Origin: Flavisolibacter longurius
GTDB taxonomy: Bacteria > Bacteroidota > Bacteroidia > Chitinophagales > Chitinophagaceae
Direction: 5' to 3'
Length of the DNA: 64,000 bases
Assembly: GCA_013327885.1 (NCBI GenBank)
Contig: JABUMY010000003.1
Location: 310,001 to 374,000 of the forward strand
The stretch's first letter is position 1; the number at the start of each line of letters is the position of its first letter. Made by a program: the position numbers and the translations under genes. Below are positions 1 to 7,180 of the stretch, in pieces. The notes below the pieces were generated by a model, which was given only the letters and a program-made list of their open reading frames with translations, was not told the origin of the DNA and made no database searches.

Positions 1-140
1 AAATGTCAAATTCCATCGCTACTGTTTTAAATGACTATAAACATCTCTAAAATGTTTCTTATCCCTTCTTACAATCTTTCCTTCTAAACTTTACCATCTT
101 AACCTTAGCCGCCAAAAAATTTTTTTCGACAAAAAAATAT

Positions 141-156
141 ATCGTAATATTGCGAT
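141..156. promoter_or_regulatory. Probable ArsR operator upstream of arsR
   Basis: The palindrome ATCGTAATATTGCGAT ends nine bases before the arsR start. Its half-sites ATCG/CGAT are separated by an AT-rich centre that resembles the Bacteroidota -7 element (TAATATTG against TAnnTTTG). A nearly identical copy lies before arsM. Position and repetition suggest an autoregulatory ArsR binding site; binding itself is inferred. Confidence 0.75.
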
Positions 157-165
157 AGGAAAATT

Positions 166-495
166 ATGGGAGCAACAAAAGCATATGAGTTTAGTGTAAA
201 GGAAAACAGGTTGGCCAAATATGCAAAAGCACTGGCGCATCCGGCGCGGATCGCCATTCTGAAATTCCTGGCCAACAAAGCGGCCTGCCAGTGCGGCGAC
301 ATTGTTGAAGAGATTCCACTTTCGCAAAGCACCGTTTCGCAACATTTAAAAGAACTGAAAGAAGCAGGGCTGATCAAAGGAGAGATCGATGGCGCCAAAG
401 TGTGTTACTGCATCGATGAAAAGGAGTGGAAGGCAGCGCAGGCCTGGATCAATAACCTGTTTGATAGTTATAAGGGAGGCAGCAATTGCTGCTGA
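166..495 (+). CDS. arsR: ArsR/SmtB-family arsenite-responsive repressor
   Basis: A 109-residue winged-helix regulator of normal ArsR length. The ALAHPARIAILKFL helix and the SQSTVSQHLKELKEAGL recognition region are typical of ArsR proteins. Candidate metal ligands are C41/C43 (CQC), C80/C82 (CYC) and a terminal C108/C109 pair. This is not the classical ELCVCDL arrangement, so the arsenite site is uncertain. It is the first gene of an arsM-arsN2-arsC run and probably represses both itself and arsM through the palindromes at 141-156 and 515-530, releasing them when arsenite binds. The ATG at 166 directly follows the operator and gives a full-length domain. Confidence 0.9.
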   Translation: MGATKAYEFSVKENRLAKYAKALAHPARIAILKFLANKAACQCGDIVEEIPLSQSTVSQHLKELKEAGLIKGEIDGAKVCYCIDEKEWKAAQAWINNLFDSYKGGSNCC

Positions 496-514
496 CTTTT
501 TTTTGATCGTATTC

Positions 515-530
515 ATCGTAATATTTCGAT
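515..530. promoter_or_regulatory. Second ArsR operator, upstream of arsM
   Basis: ATCGTAATATTTCGAT differs from the copy before arsR at one base and lies 19 bases before the arsM ATG, in the gap between arsR and arsM. It suggests that arsM has its own ArsR-controlled promoter in addition to readthrough from arsR. Confidence 0.75.
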
Positions 531-549
531 AACCTAAAAACAAATAACA

Positions 550-1398
550 ATGGAAACAAGAGACAATGTAAAAGAACTGGTAAGGCAGAAATACAGCGAG
601 ATTGCCTTGCAGGACAAAGACACCAACCAAAGCTCCTGTTGTGGTGCTGGCGGGTGCTCTACCGAAGTGTATAACATAATGGCCGACGATTACACCCAGC
701 TTGATGGGTACAATCCGGATGCTGACCTGGGTTTGGGTTGCGGTTTGCCAACACAGTTTGCCAAAATTAAAAAAGGCGATGTGGTGATTGACCTGGGCAG
801 CGGCGCCGGTAACGATGCGTTCATTGCCAGGCATGAAACCGGCGAATCGGGTAAGGTCATTGGTATTGACTTTACACCTGCCATGATTGAAAAAGCAAGA
901 CAGAACGCAGAAGTCCGCGGCTTTAACAACGTTGAGTTCAGGCAGGGCGACATTGAAAAAATGCCGGTTACAGCCAATGCGGCTGACGTAATTGTAAGCA
1001 ATTGCGTACTGAATCTTGTTCCGAACAAAGAGGCGGTTATCAACGAGATCTACAGGGTCTTGAAACCGGGTGGGCACTTCTCTATTTCCGATATTGTTTT
1101 AGAAGGCGAACTGCCAACGGAGATCAAAGAAGCTGCTGAAATGTATGCCGGTTGCGTTGCCGGTGCCATTCAAAAACAAACCTATTTACATTTGATCGAA
1201 GCAGCCGGCTTTACAAATATGACGGTGCAGAAAGACAAAGCCATCATTATCCCCGATGATATTTTAAAGCAATACCTTTCGGAAGAAAAGTTGGCAGCTT
1301 TCAAACAATCAGGAACAGGCATCAGAAGCATAACCGTGTATGCTGAGAAACCAACAGAAAGCGGCAAAACCTGCTGCGGTCCGGATTGTTGCAATTAA
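550..1398 (+). CDS. arsM: Arsenite S-adenosylmethionine methyltransferase
   Basis: A 282-residue class I methyltransferase that transfers methyl groups from SAM to As(III), giving methylated and partly volatile arsenicals. SAM motif I is DLGSGAGND (81-89). The three family cysteines are visible: C64 in GLGCGLP, C152 in SNCVLN and C202 in YAGCVAG. Extra cysteine pairs occur near the N-terminus (C30/C31, C36) and as a CCGPDCC tail (275-281), which may help capture arsenic. It lies behind its own operator and is followed 12 bases later by arsN2, consistent with one transcript. Length and motifs fit ArsM well. Confidence 0.95.
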   Translation: METRDNVKELVRQKYSEIALQDKDTNQSSCCGAGGCSTEVYNIMADDYTQLDGYNPDADLGLGCGLPTQFAKIKKGDVVIDLGSGAGNDAFIARHETGESGKVIGIDFTPAMIEKARQNAEVRGFNNVEFRQGDIEKMPVTANAADVIVSNCVLNLVPNKEAVINEIYRVLKPGGHFSISDIVLEGELPTEIKEAAEMYAGCVAGAIQKQTYLHLIEAAGFTNMTVQKDKAIIIPDDILKQYLSEEKLAAFKQSGTGIRSITVYAEKPTESGKTCCGPDCCN

Positions 1399-1410
1399 GC
1401 TTTACCTAAA

Positions 1411-1863
1411 ATGACGAACACAAAATTTAGAGCCACCATCAGCAAAGCGGATCCTGGTCAGAGAGGAGCGATCATTAAATTGCTCCAGGCAGAAAGCCTG
1501 CCGGTAGAAGATTTGCCGGCTTCTTTGAATGATTTCTTCGTGGCAAAAGATGCCGGAAATGTCATTGGGGCGATTGGCTTAGAGCGTTATGGTGATGGTG
1601 GCCTTTTGCGTTCCCTGGTTGTTGACAAAGCGTATCGAAATAAAAATATTGCTTCCTTACTGGTGCAGGCATTGGAAAAAAGCGCAGCAGCCATGGGAAT
1701 TACCTCCATGTATCTTCTTACTGAAACAGCATCACAATACTTTACCAATAAAGGCTATCAAACATGCAGCAGAGACGAAGTGCCGGCTGAGCTGAAAGCA
1801 TCTTCTGAATTCAGTCATGTTTGTCCGGCTAGCGCTATTGTGATGAAAAAGCAACTCAACTGA
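1411..1863 (+). CDS. arsN2: ArsN2-type GNAT N-acetyltransferase
   Basis: A 150-residue GNAT-fold protein. The core reads GLLRSLVVDKAYRNKNIASLL (acetyl-CoA loop region, about 68-88), followed by LLTETASQYFTNKGY and RDEVPAELKASSEFSHVCPASA, the pattern of the acetyltransferases encoded in arsenic operons. Relatives of ArsN1 acetylate phosphinothricin-like arsenicals such as arsinothricin; the substrate of the ArsN2 branch is less well established. It sits between arsM and arsC with gaps of 12 and 4 bases, so co-expression in arsenic detoxification is likely. Confidence 0.85.
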   Translation: MTNTKFRATISKADPGQRGAIIKLLQAESLPVEDLPASLNDFFVAKDAGNVIGAIGLERYGDGGLLRSLVVDKAYRNKNIASLLVQALEKSAAAMGITSMYLLTETASQYFTNKGYQTCSRDEVPAELKASSEFSHVCPASAIVMKKQLN

Positions 1864-1867
1864 TCCA

Positions 1868-2281
1868 ATGAAAAAAATATTAGTACTCTGCACAGGTAAC
1901 AGTTGCAGAAGCCAGATAGCGGAAGGTTACCTAAAACAGTTTGCTGCAGGGAAAGCTGATGTTTACAGTGCTGGTGTGGAAACACATGGCGTCAACCCGA
2001 AAGCTATCCAGGTGATGCAGGAAGACGGTATCGACATTTCGCAGCACACCTCAAACAATGTAATCGAGTACAGGGACATTGATTTTGATTTTGTAATAAC
2101 AGTTTGCGACAATGCAAAAGAACGTTGTCCTTATTTTCCTTCCCGTGCTAAATTGTTTCATTACAATTTTCCCGACCCGGCAAAAGCAACGGGCACACAA
2201 GAACAGGTCATGCAGCAGTTCAGGGAAGTAAGGGACATGATAAAGCGTTACAGCCAGGAATTTGTAGCCGATAATCTCTAG
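1868..2281 (+). CDS. arsC: Arsenate reductase, low-molecular-weight phosphatase type
   Basis: A 137-residue cytoplasmic enzyme reducing arsenate to arsenite. The P-loop is CTGNSCRS with nucleophile C8. The second and third redox cysteines are C80 and C87 in TVCDNAKERCPYF, matching the three-cysteine relay of thioredoxin-coupled enzymes of the Staphylococcus pI258 class. The aspartate of DPAKA (about D102) fits the general acid. It starts four bases after arsN2. The product As(III) would be the ArsM substrate. No Acr3 or ArsB exporter is present in the window. Confidence 0.95.
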   Translation: MKKILVLCTGNSCRSQIAEGYLKQFAAGKADVYSAGVETHGVNPKAIQVMQEDGIDISQHTSNNVIEYRDIDFDFVITVCDNAKERCPYFPSRAKLFHYNFPDPAKATGTQEQVMQQFREVRDMIKRYSQEFVADNL

Positions 2282-2365
2282 GATTGCTTCGCTATGTCCA
2301 CTGGTTCACATAAACCTTTAGACAGTATTTTTAGGAAGTATCATTTGGTTATTTAAAGCCGCTCG

Positions 2366-3526
2366 TTGGTGAATTCGTTGCCGGACAAAGAAATTGTAAA
2401 GCGAGAAAAGCGCTTGTCAGAACTTGCCAGGCTTTTCTTCAAACTGGGTGTGATTGGCTTTGGCGGCCCGGCCGTGCACATTGCCCTGATGGAAGAAGAG
2501 GTGGTGCGCAAAAGAAGCTGGATAAGTCCGCAACATTTTCTTGACCTGGTAGGTGCCACCAACCTGATTCCCGGTCCTAATTCTACCGAACTGACCATGC
2601 ACATTGGCCAGGAAAGGGCAGGTTGGAAAGGACTGGTGATAGCCGGTGCTTGTTTTATTTTACCGGCTGTTTTCATTACGGCAATTTTCGCCCATCTCTA
2701 CCAACAATACGGGCAATTGCCGCAGGTACAGCCATTCCTCTACGGTATCAAGCCGGCTATTATTGCGGTTGTGGCTTCGCTCATGTTTACCTTGGGTAAA
2801 AAAGCAGTGAACACAAGCATTTTAGGTGTGGTTGGCGCCCTGGCTGCCGTTGCCGTATTGGCCGGGTTGAATGAAATCTTTGTGCTCTTTGCCGGCGGTT
2901 TGTTAGGCATTTTTATTTACCTGGTAAAAAACAGCCGTAAAACGACAAACGGATTTTTTCCTTTTGTGCTCCTGCAAATGGCTGATCCAACCTCCTCGGT
3001 CCCAAGCTTTAAAATCTTCTTTACTTTTCTCAAGATCGGATCCATTCTTTATGGAAGCGGTTATGTTTTGTTTGCGTTTCTTGACGCCGAACTGGTAAAC
3101 AAAGGGTTGCTCAGTAAGCAGCAGTTGGTCGATGCCATTGCCGTGGGACAGTTCACACCCGGGCCGGTATTTTCATCGGCAACCTTTATCGGTTGGCAAA
3201 TGGGTGGCGCTTGGGGTGCTGTTGCTGCCACTATCGGGATCTTTCTTCCATCATTCCTGTTGGTTGCCTTGCTTAATCCCCTCATTCCGCGTTTGCGGCG
3301 ATCAGGGATCATGAGTGCCTTCCTGGATACGGTGAACGTGGTGTCGGTGGCTATTATACTATCTGTCCTCCTTGAAATGAGCAGGCTAACCCTCCTTGAT
3401 TGGCGAACTATCGTCATTGCTCTCCTTAGCTTAATCGTTAGTTTTTCGTTCAAAAAACTAAATACAGCCTTTGTTATTTTGGGAGGAGCTGTGTTAGGCT
3501 ATTTGCTCAGTTTTGTGAGTGCTTGA
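2366..3526 (+). CDS. chrA: CHR-family chromate ion transporter
   Basis: A two-domain inner-membrane transporter of 386 residues, the long-chain CHR form. The N-half has GFGGP (31-35) and LIPGPNSTE. The C-half repeats the plan with FLKIGSILYGSGYV and FTPGP. About ten hydrophobic segments are visible. The family exports chromate by a proton-coupled mechanism. An in-frame stop at 2354 forces a non-ATG start: TTG at 2366 or GTG at 2369. It follows arsC by 84 bases with no hairpin between, so it may share the arsenic transcript, but it has no ArsR palindrome of its own. Substrate is inferred from family only. Confidence 0.85.
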   Translation: MVNSLPDKEIVKREKRLSELARLFFKLGVIGFGGPAVHIALMEEEVVRKRSWISPQHFLDLVGATNLIPGPNSTELTMHIGQERAGWKGLVIAGACFILPAVFITAIFAHLYQQYGQLPQVQPFLYGIKPAIIAVVASLMFTLGKKAVNTSILGVVGALAAVAVLAGLNEIFVLFAGGLLGIFIYLVKNSRKTTNGFFPFVLLQMADPTSSVPSFKIFFTFLKIGSILYGSGYVLFAFLDAELVNKGLLSKQQLVDAIAVGQFTPGPVFSSATFIGWQMGGAWGAVAATIGIFLPSFLLVALLNPLIPRLRRSGIMSAFLDTVNVVSVAIILSVLLEMSRLTLLDWRTIVIALLSLIVSFSFKKLNTAFVILGGAVLGYLLSFVSA

Positions 3527-3600
3527 CTGATTCCTGCATTATTTATTTCGACGCTTGGAGAGGATAGAGGAACCAAAATTGAATTTGAATACAATTGGGC

Positions 3601-3630
3601 AAAAAAAAGCCCCGGACTTTCGTCCAGAGC
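3601..3630 (-). terminator. Intrinsic terminator after the tRNA
   Basis: Read on the minus strand, a nine-pair stem (3630-3622 with 3617-3609, two G-U pairs) closed by GAAA is followed by eight T. It lies 11 bases after the tRNA 3' end. Confidence 0.8.
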
Positions 3631-3640
3631 CTTTAAAGCG

Positions 3641-3714
3641 TACCGAGGAGCAGACTTGAACTGCCGACCTTCGGGTTATGAATCCGATGCTCTAACCAGC
3701 TGAGCTACCTCGGC
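3641..3714 (-). tRNA. tRNA-Met, anticodon CAT
   Basis: A 74-base cloverleaf on the minus strand. The acceptor stem GCCGAGG pairs with CCTCGGT (a G-U at the end pair), the D arm is GCTC...GAGC, the anticodon loop is TTCATAA with CAT at the centre, and the T arm is GGCAG-TTCAAGT-CTGCT. The discriminator is A and CCA is not encoded. The anticodon stem has one A-C mismatch next to the loop. Form resembles elongator tRNA-Met; a lysidine-modified tRNA-Ile(CAT) cannot be excluded by eye. Confidence 0.9.
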
Positions 3715-3773
3715 GAGGGGTGCAAAAATAAGGGTTCAGCCGATTCTATAAAAGGAAAATTTTTCTTAAAGAA

Positions 3774-3800
3774 AAAAAGCGGCTGCAGTAGCCGCTTTTT
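3774..3800 (-). terminator. Intrinsic terminator after the SRPBCC gene
   Basis: The perfect stem AGCGGCT/AGCCGCT around GCAGT (3778-3797) is followed on the minus strand by a run of T (3777-3771). It lies about 20 bases after the stop of the minus-strand gene at 3819. Confidence 0.85.
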
Positions 3801-3818
3801 CCTGTATCGTTCTCTTTC

Positions 3819-4691
3819 TTAACCGTTTTTCACGCCGCTGCCACCTTCAAACGATGTGTTCGAAATGTTGCCGGTATTCCCGCTGCCATCCGCCACGCTT
3901 TGGCTTTCGGTACGCACAATATTGGGGTCATTGCGTTCGCTGCTGCCACTGCTTTTTGTATGGTAGTTGGAAGAAGAGGCATGCTTGGTCTCGATGTATT
4001 CTTTAAAATTCATGATATCCTGGCGCACCATTTTTTCCAGTACAGGATTTACTCTTTTTGCGATGCCGGCGCCCAACTCACCGGCCGGTGCCCGGTAGGA
4101 GATAACAACATCCAGTTCCGTTCCTTCGCCGCCCAACGCGTCGCGGAAAGTCACTTTACCCGCATTGTTAACCATTGAATCCGGTACCGATTGCCAGCCG
4201 ATAAATTCATTTTCCTGCTCTTTTACGATCTCGGCATTCCATTTTACTTTCCCTATGCCACCGGGAATCTCGGCTTCCCAATGCGAATGCCGGGCATCGA
4301 TCTCCGTAACATTGGCAAGGTGCTTCATGAAAAGGGGAAGATTTTCCAGCTTACGCCAAAACGCATATACTTCCTGGCGGGGTTTGTTCACAATTAAACC
4401 TGTGCGGATGTTGATCGATGAGGTATGACTGGCGCCTTTTGTCTTGCCCAAGGTTTCATACATGGGACAGTGACCGGAAACGCCGCGGTACAGCAATACG
4501 CCACCCAAAACCGTCCGGATCAAACCCTTCAACGGGTGACTGGTAAGATTGTGCAGACCGGAGGAAAGCAAAAAGGCGCCTGCGCCAACGCTTATCATCC
4601 GTTCGGTTTGACCCACATTCAGCAGGCCGCCGTTTATTTCAGGCTGAAATTCATTTTCTGATTGCCAGTTGTTGTTTTCAGTATTCGCCAT
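3819..4691 (-). CDS. SRPBCC-domain protein with N-terminal DUF2892 membrane segment
   Basis: A 290-residue protein. Residues 28-82 form a DUF2892-like pair of hydrophobic helices (about 31-49 and 57-71) ending in the RGVSGHCPMYETLG signature. Residues 94-236 are a START/SRPBCC cyclase-dehydrase-like domain (IVNKPRQEVYAFWRKLENLPLFMKHL). The last 50 residues are Ser/Asn/Gly-rich and probably disordered. The SRPBCC fold binds hydrophobic ligands, but no ligand can be named. It is a single-gene unit with its own terminator. Proteins of this build are common in stress-related gene sets of soil bacteria; that link is an inference. Confidence 0.8.
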   Translation of the reverse strand: MANTENNNWQSENEFQPEINGGLLNVGQTERMISVGAGAFLLSSGLHNLTSHPLKGLIRTVLGGVLLYRGVSGHCPMYETLGKTKGASHTSSINIRTGLIVNKPRQEVYAFWRKLENLPLFMKHLANVTEIDARHSHWEAEIPGGIGKVKWNAEIVKEQENEFIGWQSVPDSMVNNAGKVTFRDALGGEGTELDVVISYRAPAGELGAGIAKRVNPVLEKMVRQDIMNFKEYIETKHASSSNYHTKSSGSSERNDPNIVRTESQSVADGSGNTGNISNTSFEGGSGVKNG

Positions 4692-4761
4692 AAACTAATT
4701 TTTATGAATAAAAAATCTTCCTAACAGTTTTGCAATTATTATGCCCTTGGAAAGAAGCACC

Positions 4762-4792
4762 AAAAAGCCCCGGCGATCGACCAGGGCTTTTC
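4762..4792 (-). terminator. Intrinsic terminator after the aminotransferase gene
   Basis: AAAAGCCC/GGGGCTTTT arms around a CTGGTCGATCGCC-type loop are followed by T on the minus strand, about 55 bases past the stop of the gene at 4848. Confidence 0.75.
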
Positions 4793-4847
4793 CAAAATTG
4801 TAAAGGCAACATTCCTCGTCCGCCTTTATAAGAACGATATCTTTTGC

Positions 4848-6077
4848 TTAGGCAAGGCTTTTTTCATGCAGGGATTCAACAACCGCTGTTCGTCCAGGAT
4901 AAACTTCCAATGCTTTCTCCAGGCAATTCATGGCTTCGTCCAAGTCTTTGCTGTTGAGCACATAGGCAAGGCGAACTTCGTTCTTCCCTAATCCCGGAGT
5001 GCCGTAAAAGCCCGTAGCAGGCGCCAGCATCAGGGTTTTGTTGTTGTGCGAAAACGATTCCAGTAACCACTGGCAAAAGGTGTCGCAATCATCGATGGGC
5101 AGGCGGGCAATGGCGTAAAAGGCACCGCCGGGGTTCGGACAAAAGACACCGGGCATCTTATTCAAACGGCCAACCACCAGGTTGCGACGCTCCAGGTATT
5201 CGCTTTTGGGCTTGTCGAAATAAGAAGCTGGAAGATCAACCGCCGCTTCACCCAAAATCTGTGCAAGACCGGGAGGGCTTAGTCTTGCCTGGGCAAATTT
5301 CATGGCCGTATCATAGACAGCTTTGTTTTTGGTTACGAAGGCACCCAGCCGGGCACCGCAAGCGCTGTACCGTTTGCTCACCGTATCCATTACCACCACA
5401 TGCTCATCCATACCCTGCAGGTGAAGGGCACTGGTGTATTCACCGGAATAGCTGAACTCCCTGTAGGCTTCATCGGAAAAAAGAAAAAGATCATGTTGCA
5501 GGCAGATGGATTTCAGGTCCTCCATTTCCTGGCGGCTGTACAGGTAGCCGGTTGGGTTATTGGGACTGCACACAACAATGGCTTTTGTTTTCGGCGTGAT
5601 CACCTTTTCAAAATCCTTTATCGGCGGCAGCGCAAAACCGTTCTCTATGTGCGATGTGATGGGAACAACCGTTACGCCTGCCTGTACGGCAAAGCCGTTG
5701 TAGTTGGCATAATACGGTTCGGGAATGATCACTTCATCGCCGGGATTGAGGCAGGAAAAAAAGCCAAACATAATGGCTTCCGATCCGCCTGTTGTCACCA
5801 GGATCTGGTCATAGGCCACATCAATGTCAACAGACTTATAATAGTCCACCAGCTTGCGGCGGTAACTTTCGTTGCCGGCACTGTGACTGTATTCCAACAC
5901 TGTTATATCGGCATTGCGAACGGCATCGAGTATCGAAGGCGGGGTTTCAATATCGGGCTGACCAATGTTGAGGTGATAGACATGAATGCCTTTTTTCTTT
6001 GCAGCTTCTGCGTAAGGCACCAATTTTCTGATGGGAGAGGGTGGCATTTGCTGCCCGCGATTACTGATCTGTAGCAT
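4848..6077 (-). CDS. PLP-dependent class I/II aminotransferase
   Basis: A 409-residue fold-type I aminotransferase of the aspartate/aromatic type. Visible PLP residues are N174 in SPNNPTG, D202 and Y205 in SDEAYRE, the Schiff-base lysine K235 in TVSKRYSACG and R243. The GQPDIETPP motif near residue 39 is typical of the AspC/AlaT-like group. The exact amino acid substrate cannot be read; aspartate, alanine and aromatic acids are all possible. It is monocistronic, with a terminator downstream and a 20-bp palindrome upstream. The ATG at 6077 gives the full N-terminal arm. Confidence 0.88.
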   Translation of the reverse strand: MLQISNRGQQMPPSPIRKLVPYAEAAKKKGIHVYHLNIGQPDIETPPSILDAVRNADITVLEYSHSAGNESYRRKLVDYYKSVDIDVAYDQILVTTGGSEAIMFGFFSCLNPGDEVIIPEPYYANYNGFAVQAGVTVVPITSHIENGFALPPIKDFEKVITPKTKAIVVCSPNNPTGYLYSRQEMEDLKSICLQHDLFLFSDEAYREFSYSGEYTSALHLQGMDEHVVVMDTVSKRYSACGARLGAFVTKNKAVYDTAMKFAQARLSPPGLAQILGEAAVDLPASYFDKPKSEYLERRNLVVGRLNKMPGVFCPNPGGAFYAIARLPIDDCDTFCQWLLESFSHNNKTLMLAPATGFYGTPGLGKNEVRLAYVLNSKDLDEAMNCLEKALEVYPGRTAVVESLHEKSLA

Positions 6078-6129
6078 GCGTCAAAATTAGGGAGGAATTG
6101 GCAGACGGTTTCCGATAGGTGAATCAACT

Positions 6130-6172
6130 GCAACAAACCTAACAGGTCTTTGAGACCTGTTAGGTTTGTTGC
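6130..6172. repeat. Perfect 20-bp palindrome, REP-like hairpin
   Basis: Arms 6130-6149 and 6153-6172 are exact reverse complements around a TTG loop. The core CCTAACAGGTCT/AGACCTGTTAGG resembles a short palindrome scattered between genes in many Bacteroidota genomes (from memory). It lies between the aminotransferase start and the SMP-30 gene end and has no T run, so it is not a standard terminator. Confidence 0.85.
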
Positions 6173-6216
6173 GGAATTAGGTTAGATGAGGTATTTTTTA
6201 AGCTTTGCCGTTCCTT

Positions 6217-7104
6217 TTATACCAGGAAATCTTTCAACAGGTAAACATTTTCCCGCCCGGTTACCAGCAGGTCTTTTTTCGCCTCGCCGCCAAAGCAATG
6301 GTTGGCAGGAACGGTTGGAAAAGAAAGCAGCGCCTGCCGTTTGCCATCGCTATCCAGGATAAGAATGCCGTCTTTGTTGCTCAGGTAAACATTGCCGACC
6401 CCATCGCATTTGATGCCATCACTGTTTTCTTCGGCCAAAATCGATTCGAACCGGAGGCTTTGCAGGTCATAGACCGAAATAAATTTTTCGAAAGCTTTAT
6501 TGGAGCAGATGTAAAGCTTTTTTTTATCAGGCGTGATACAAACACCATTTGGGTATTGATACTTGTCGCAAATGAGTTGCATCTTTCCCTGATCATAACA
6601 ATAAACACCGCCAAGGGGTTGAAAGTTTTCCGGCGCCAGTTTGCCGTCTTTTAAACCGTAAGGCGGATCGGAAAAAAATATACGACCACTGTCATCTGCA
6701 ATGATATCATTCGGACTGTTGAGAGGTTTGTCCTCAAACGTTGTGAGAAAAGGTTTCAATTCATTTTCCTCCCACCTGGCTACCATATGGCTGCCGTGGC
6801 GGCAAACAAGTAAAATATCGCCTAGATAAGCCAAGCCGTTTGACCCAACCTGGTCGGGTTTTAAATCCGGATCGCCGGGATTGTCGGTGCCGCTGTTCGC
6901 AATATAAACTTCTTTGTTACTGCCGGGGACAAGCTTGTAAACCGTATTAGCTGTAATGTCACTAAAAAGATAAAAGCCTTCCTCATTCCAGACAGGGCCT
7001 TCCGTAAACTGGCAGTCGTTTGCCACTGTCTCTATCGAAAAATCTGTTCGTATGTATTGCGTGATCTTTTCGTCAAAAATCCGGAGCGAAGGATGTGTGG
7101 TCAT
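6217..7104 (-). CDS. SMP-30/gluconolactonase-like beta-propeller hydrolase
   Basis: A 295-residue six-bladed propeller of the SMP-30/LRE family, which hydrolyses sugar lactones or similar esters with a divalent metal. The expected metal residues can be placed: E35 in FTEGPVW, N132 in NSPNDI, N186 in YPNG and D229 in SDG. There is no signal peptide, so a cytoplasmic location is expected. It is not clearly in an operon; the upstream ligD gene ends 76 bases away on the same strand. The substrate is unknown. Confidence 0.88.
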   Translation of the reverse strand: MTTHPSLRIFDEKITQYIRTDFSIETVANDCQFTEGPVWNEEGFYLFSDITANTVYKLVPGSNKEVYIANSGTDNPGDPDLKPDQVGSNGLAYLGDILLVCRHGSHMVARWEENELKPFLTTFEDKPLNSPNDIIADDSGRIFFSDPPYGLKDGKLAPENFQPLGGVYCYDQGKMQLICDKYQYPNGVCITPDKKKLYICSNKAFEKFISVYDLQSLRFESILAEENSDGIKCDGVGNVYLSNKDGILILDSDGKRQALLSFPTVPANHCFGGEAKKDLLVTGRENVYLLKDFLV

Positions 7105-7180
7105 GGTTGTATTTCTTGGTTTGTAAAGCTAAGGCATCAGCCACGTTATAGACGAAAACAGGAATTCCACAGAAAAGACA

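Noticed and set aside
346-1077. Minus-strand open frame of 243 codons opposite arsR/arsM
   Set aside because: It is antisense to two well-supported ars genes, has no family features and is compositionally odd (His/Phe/Cys-rich).
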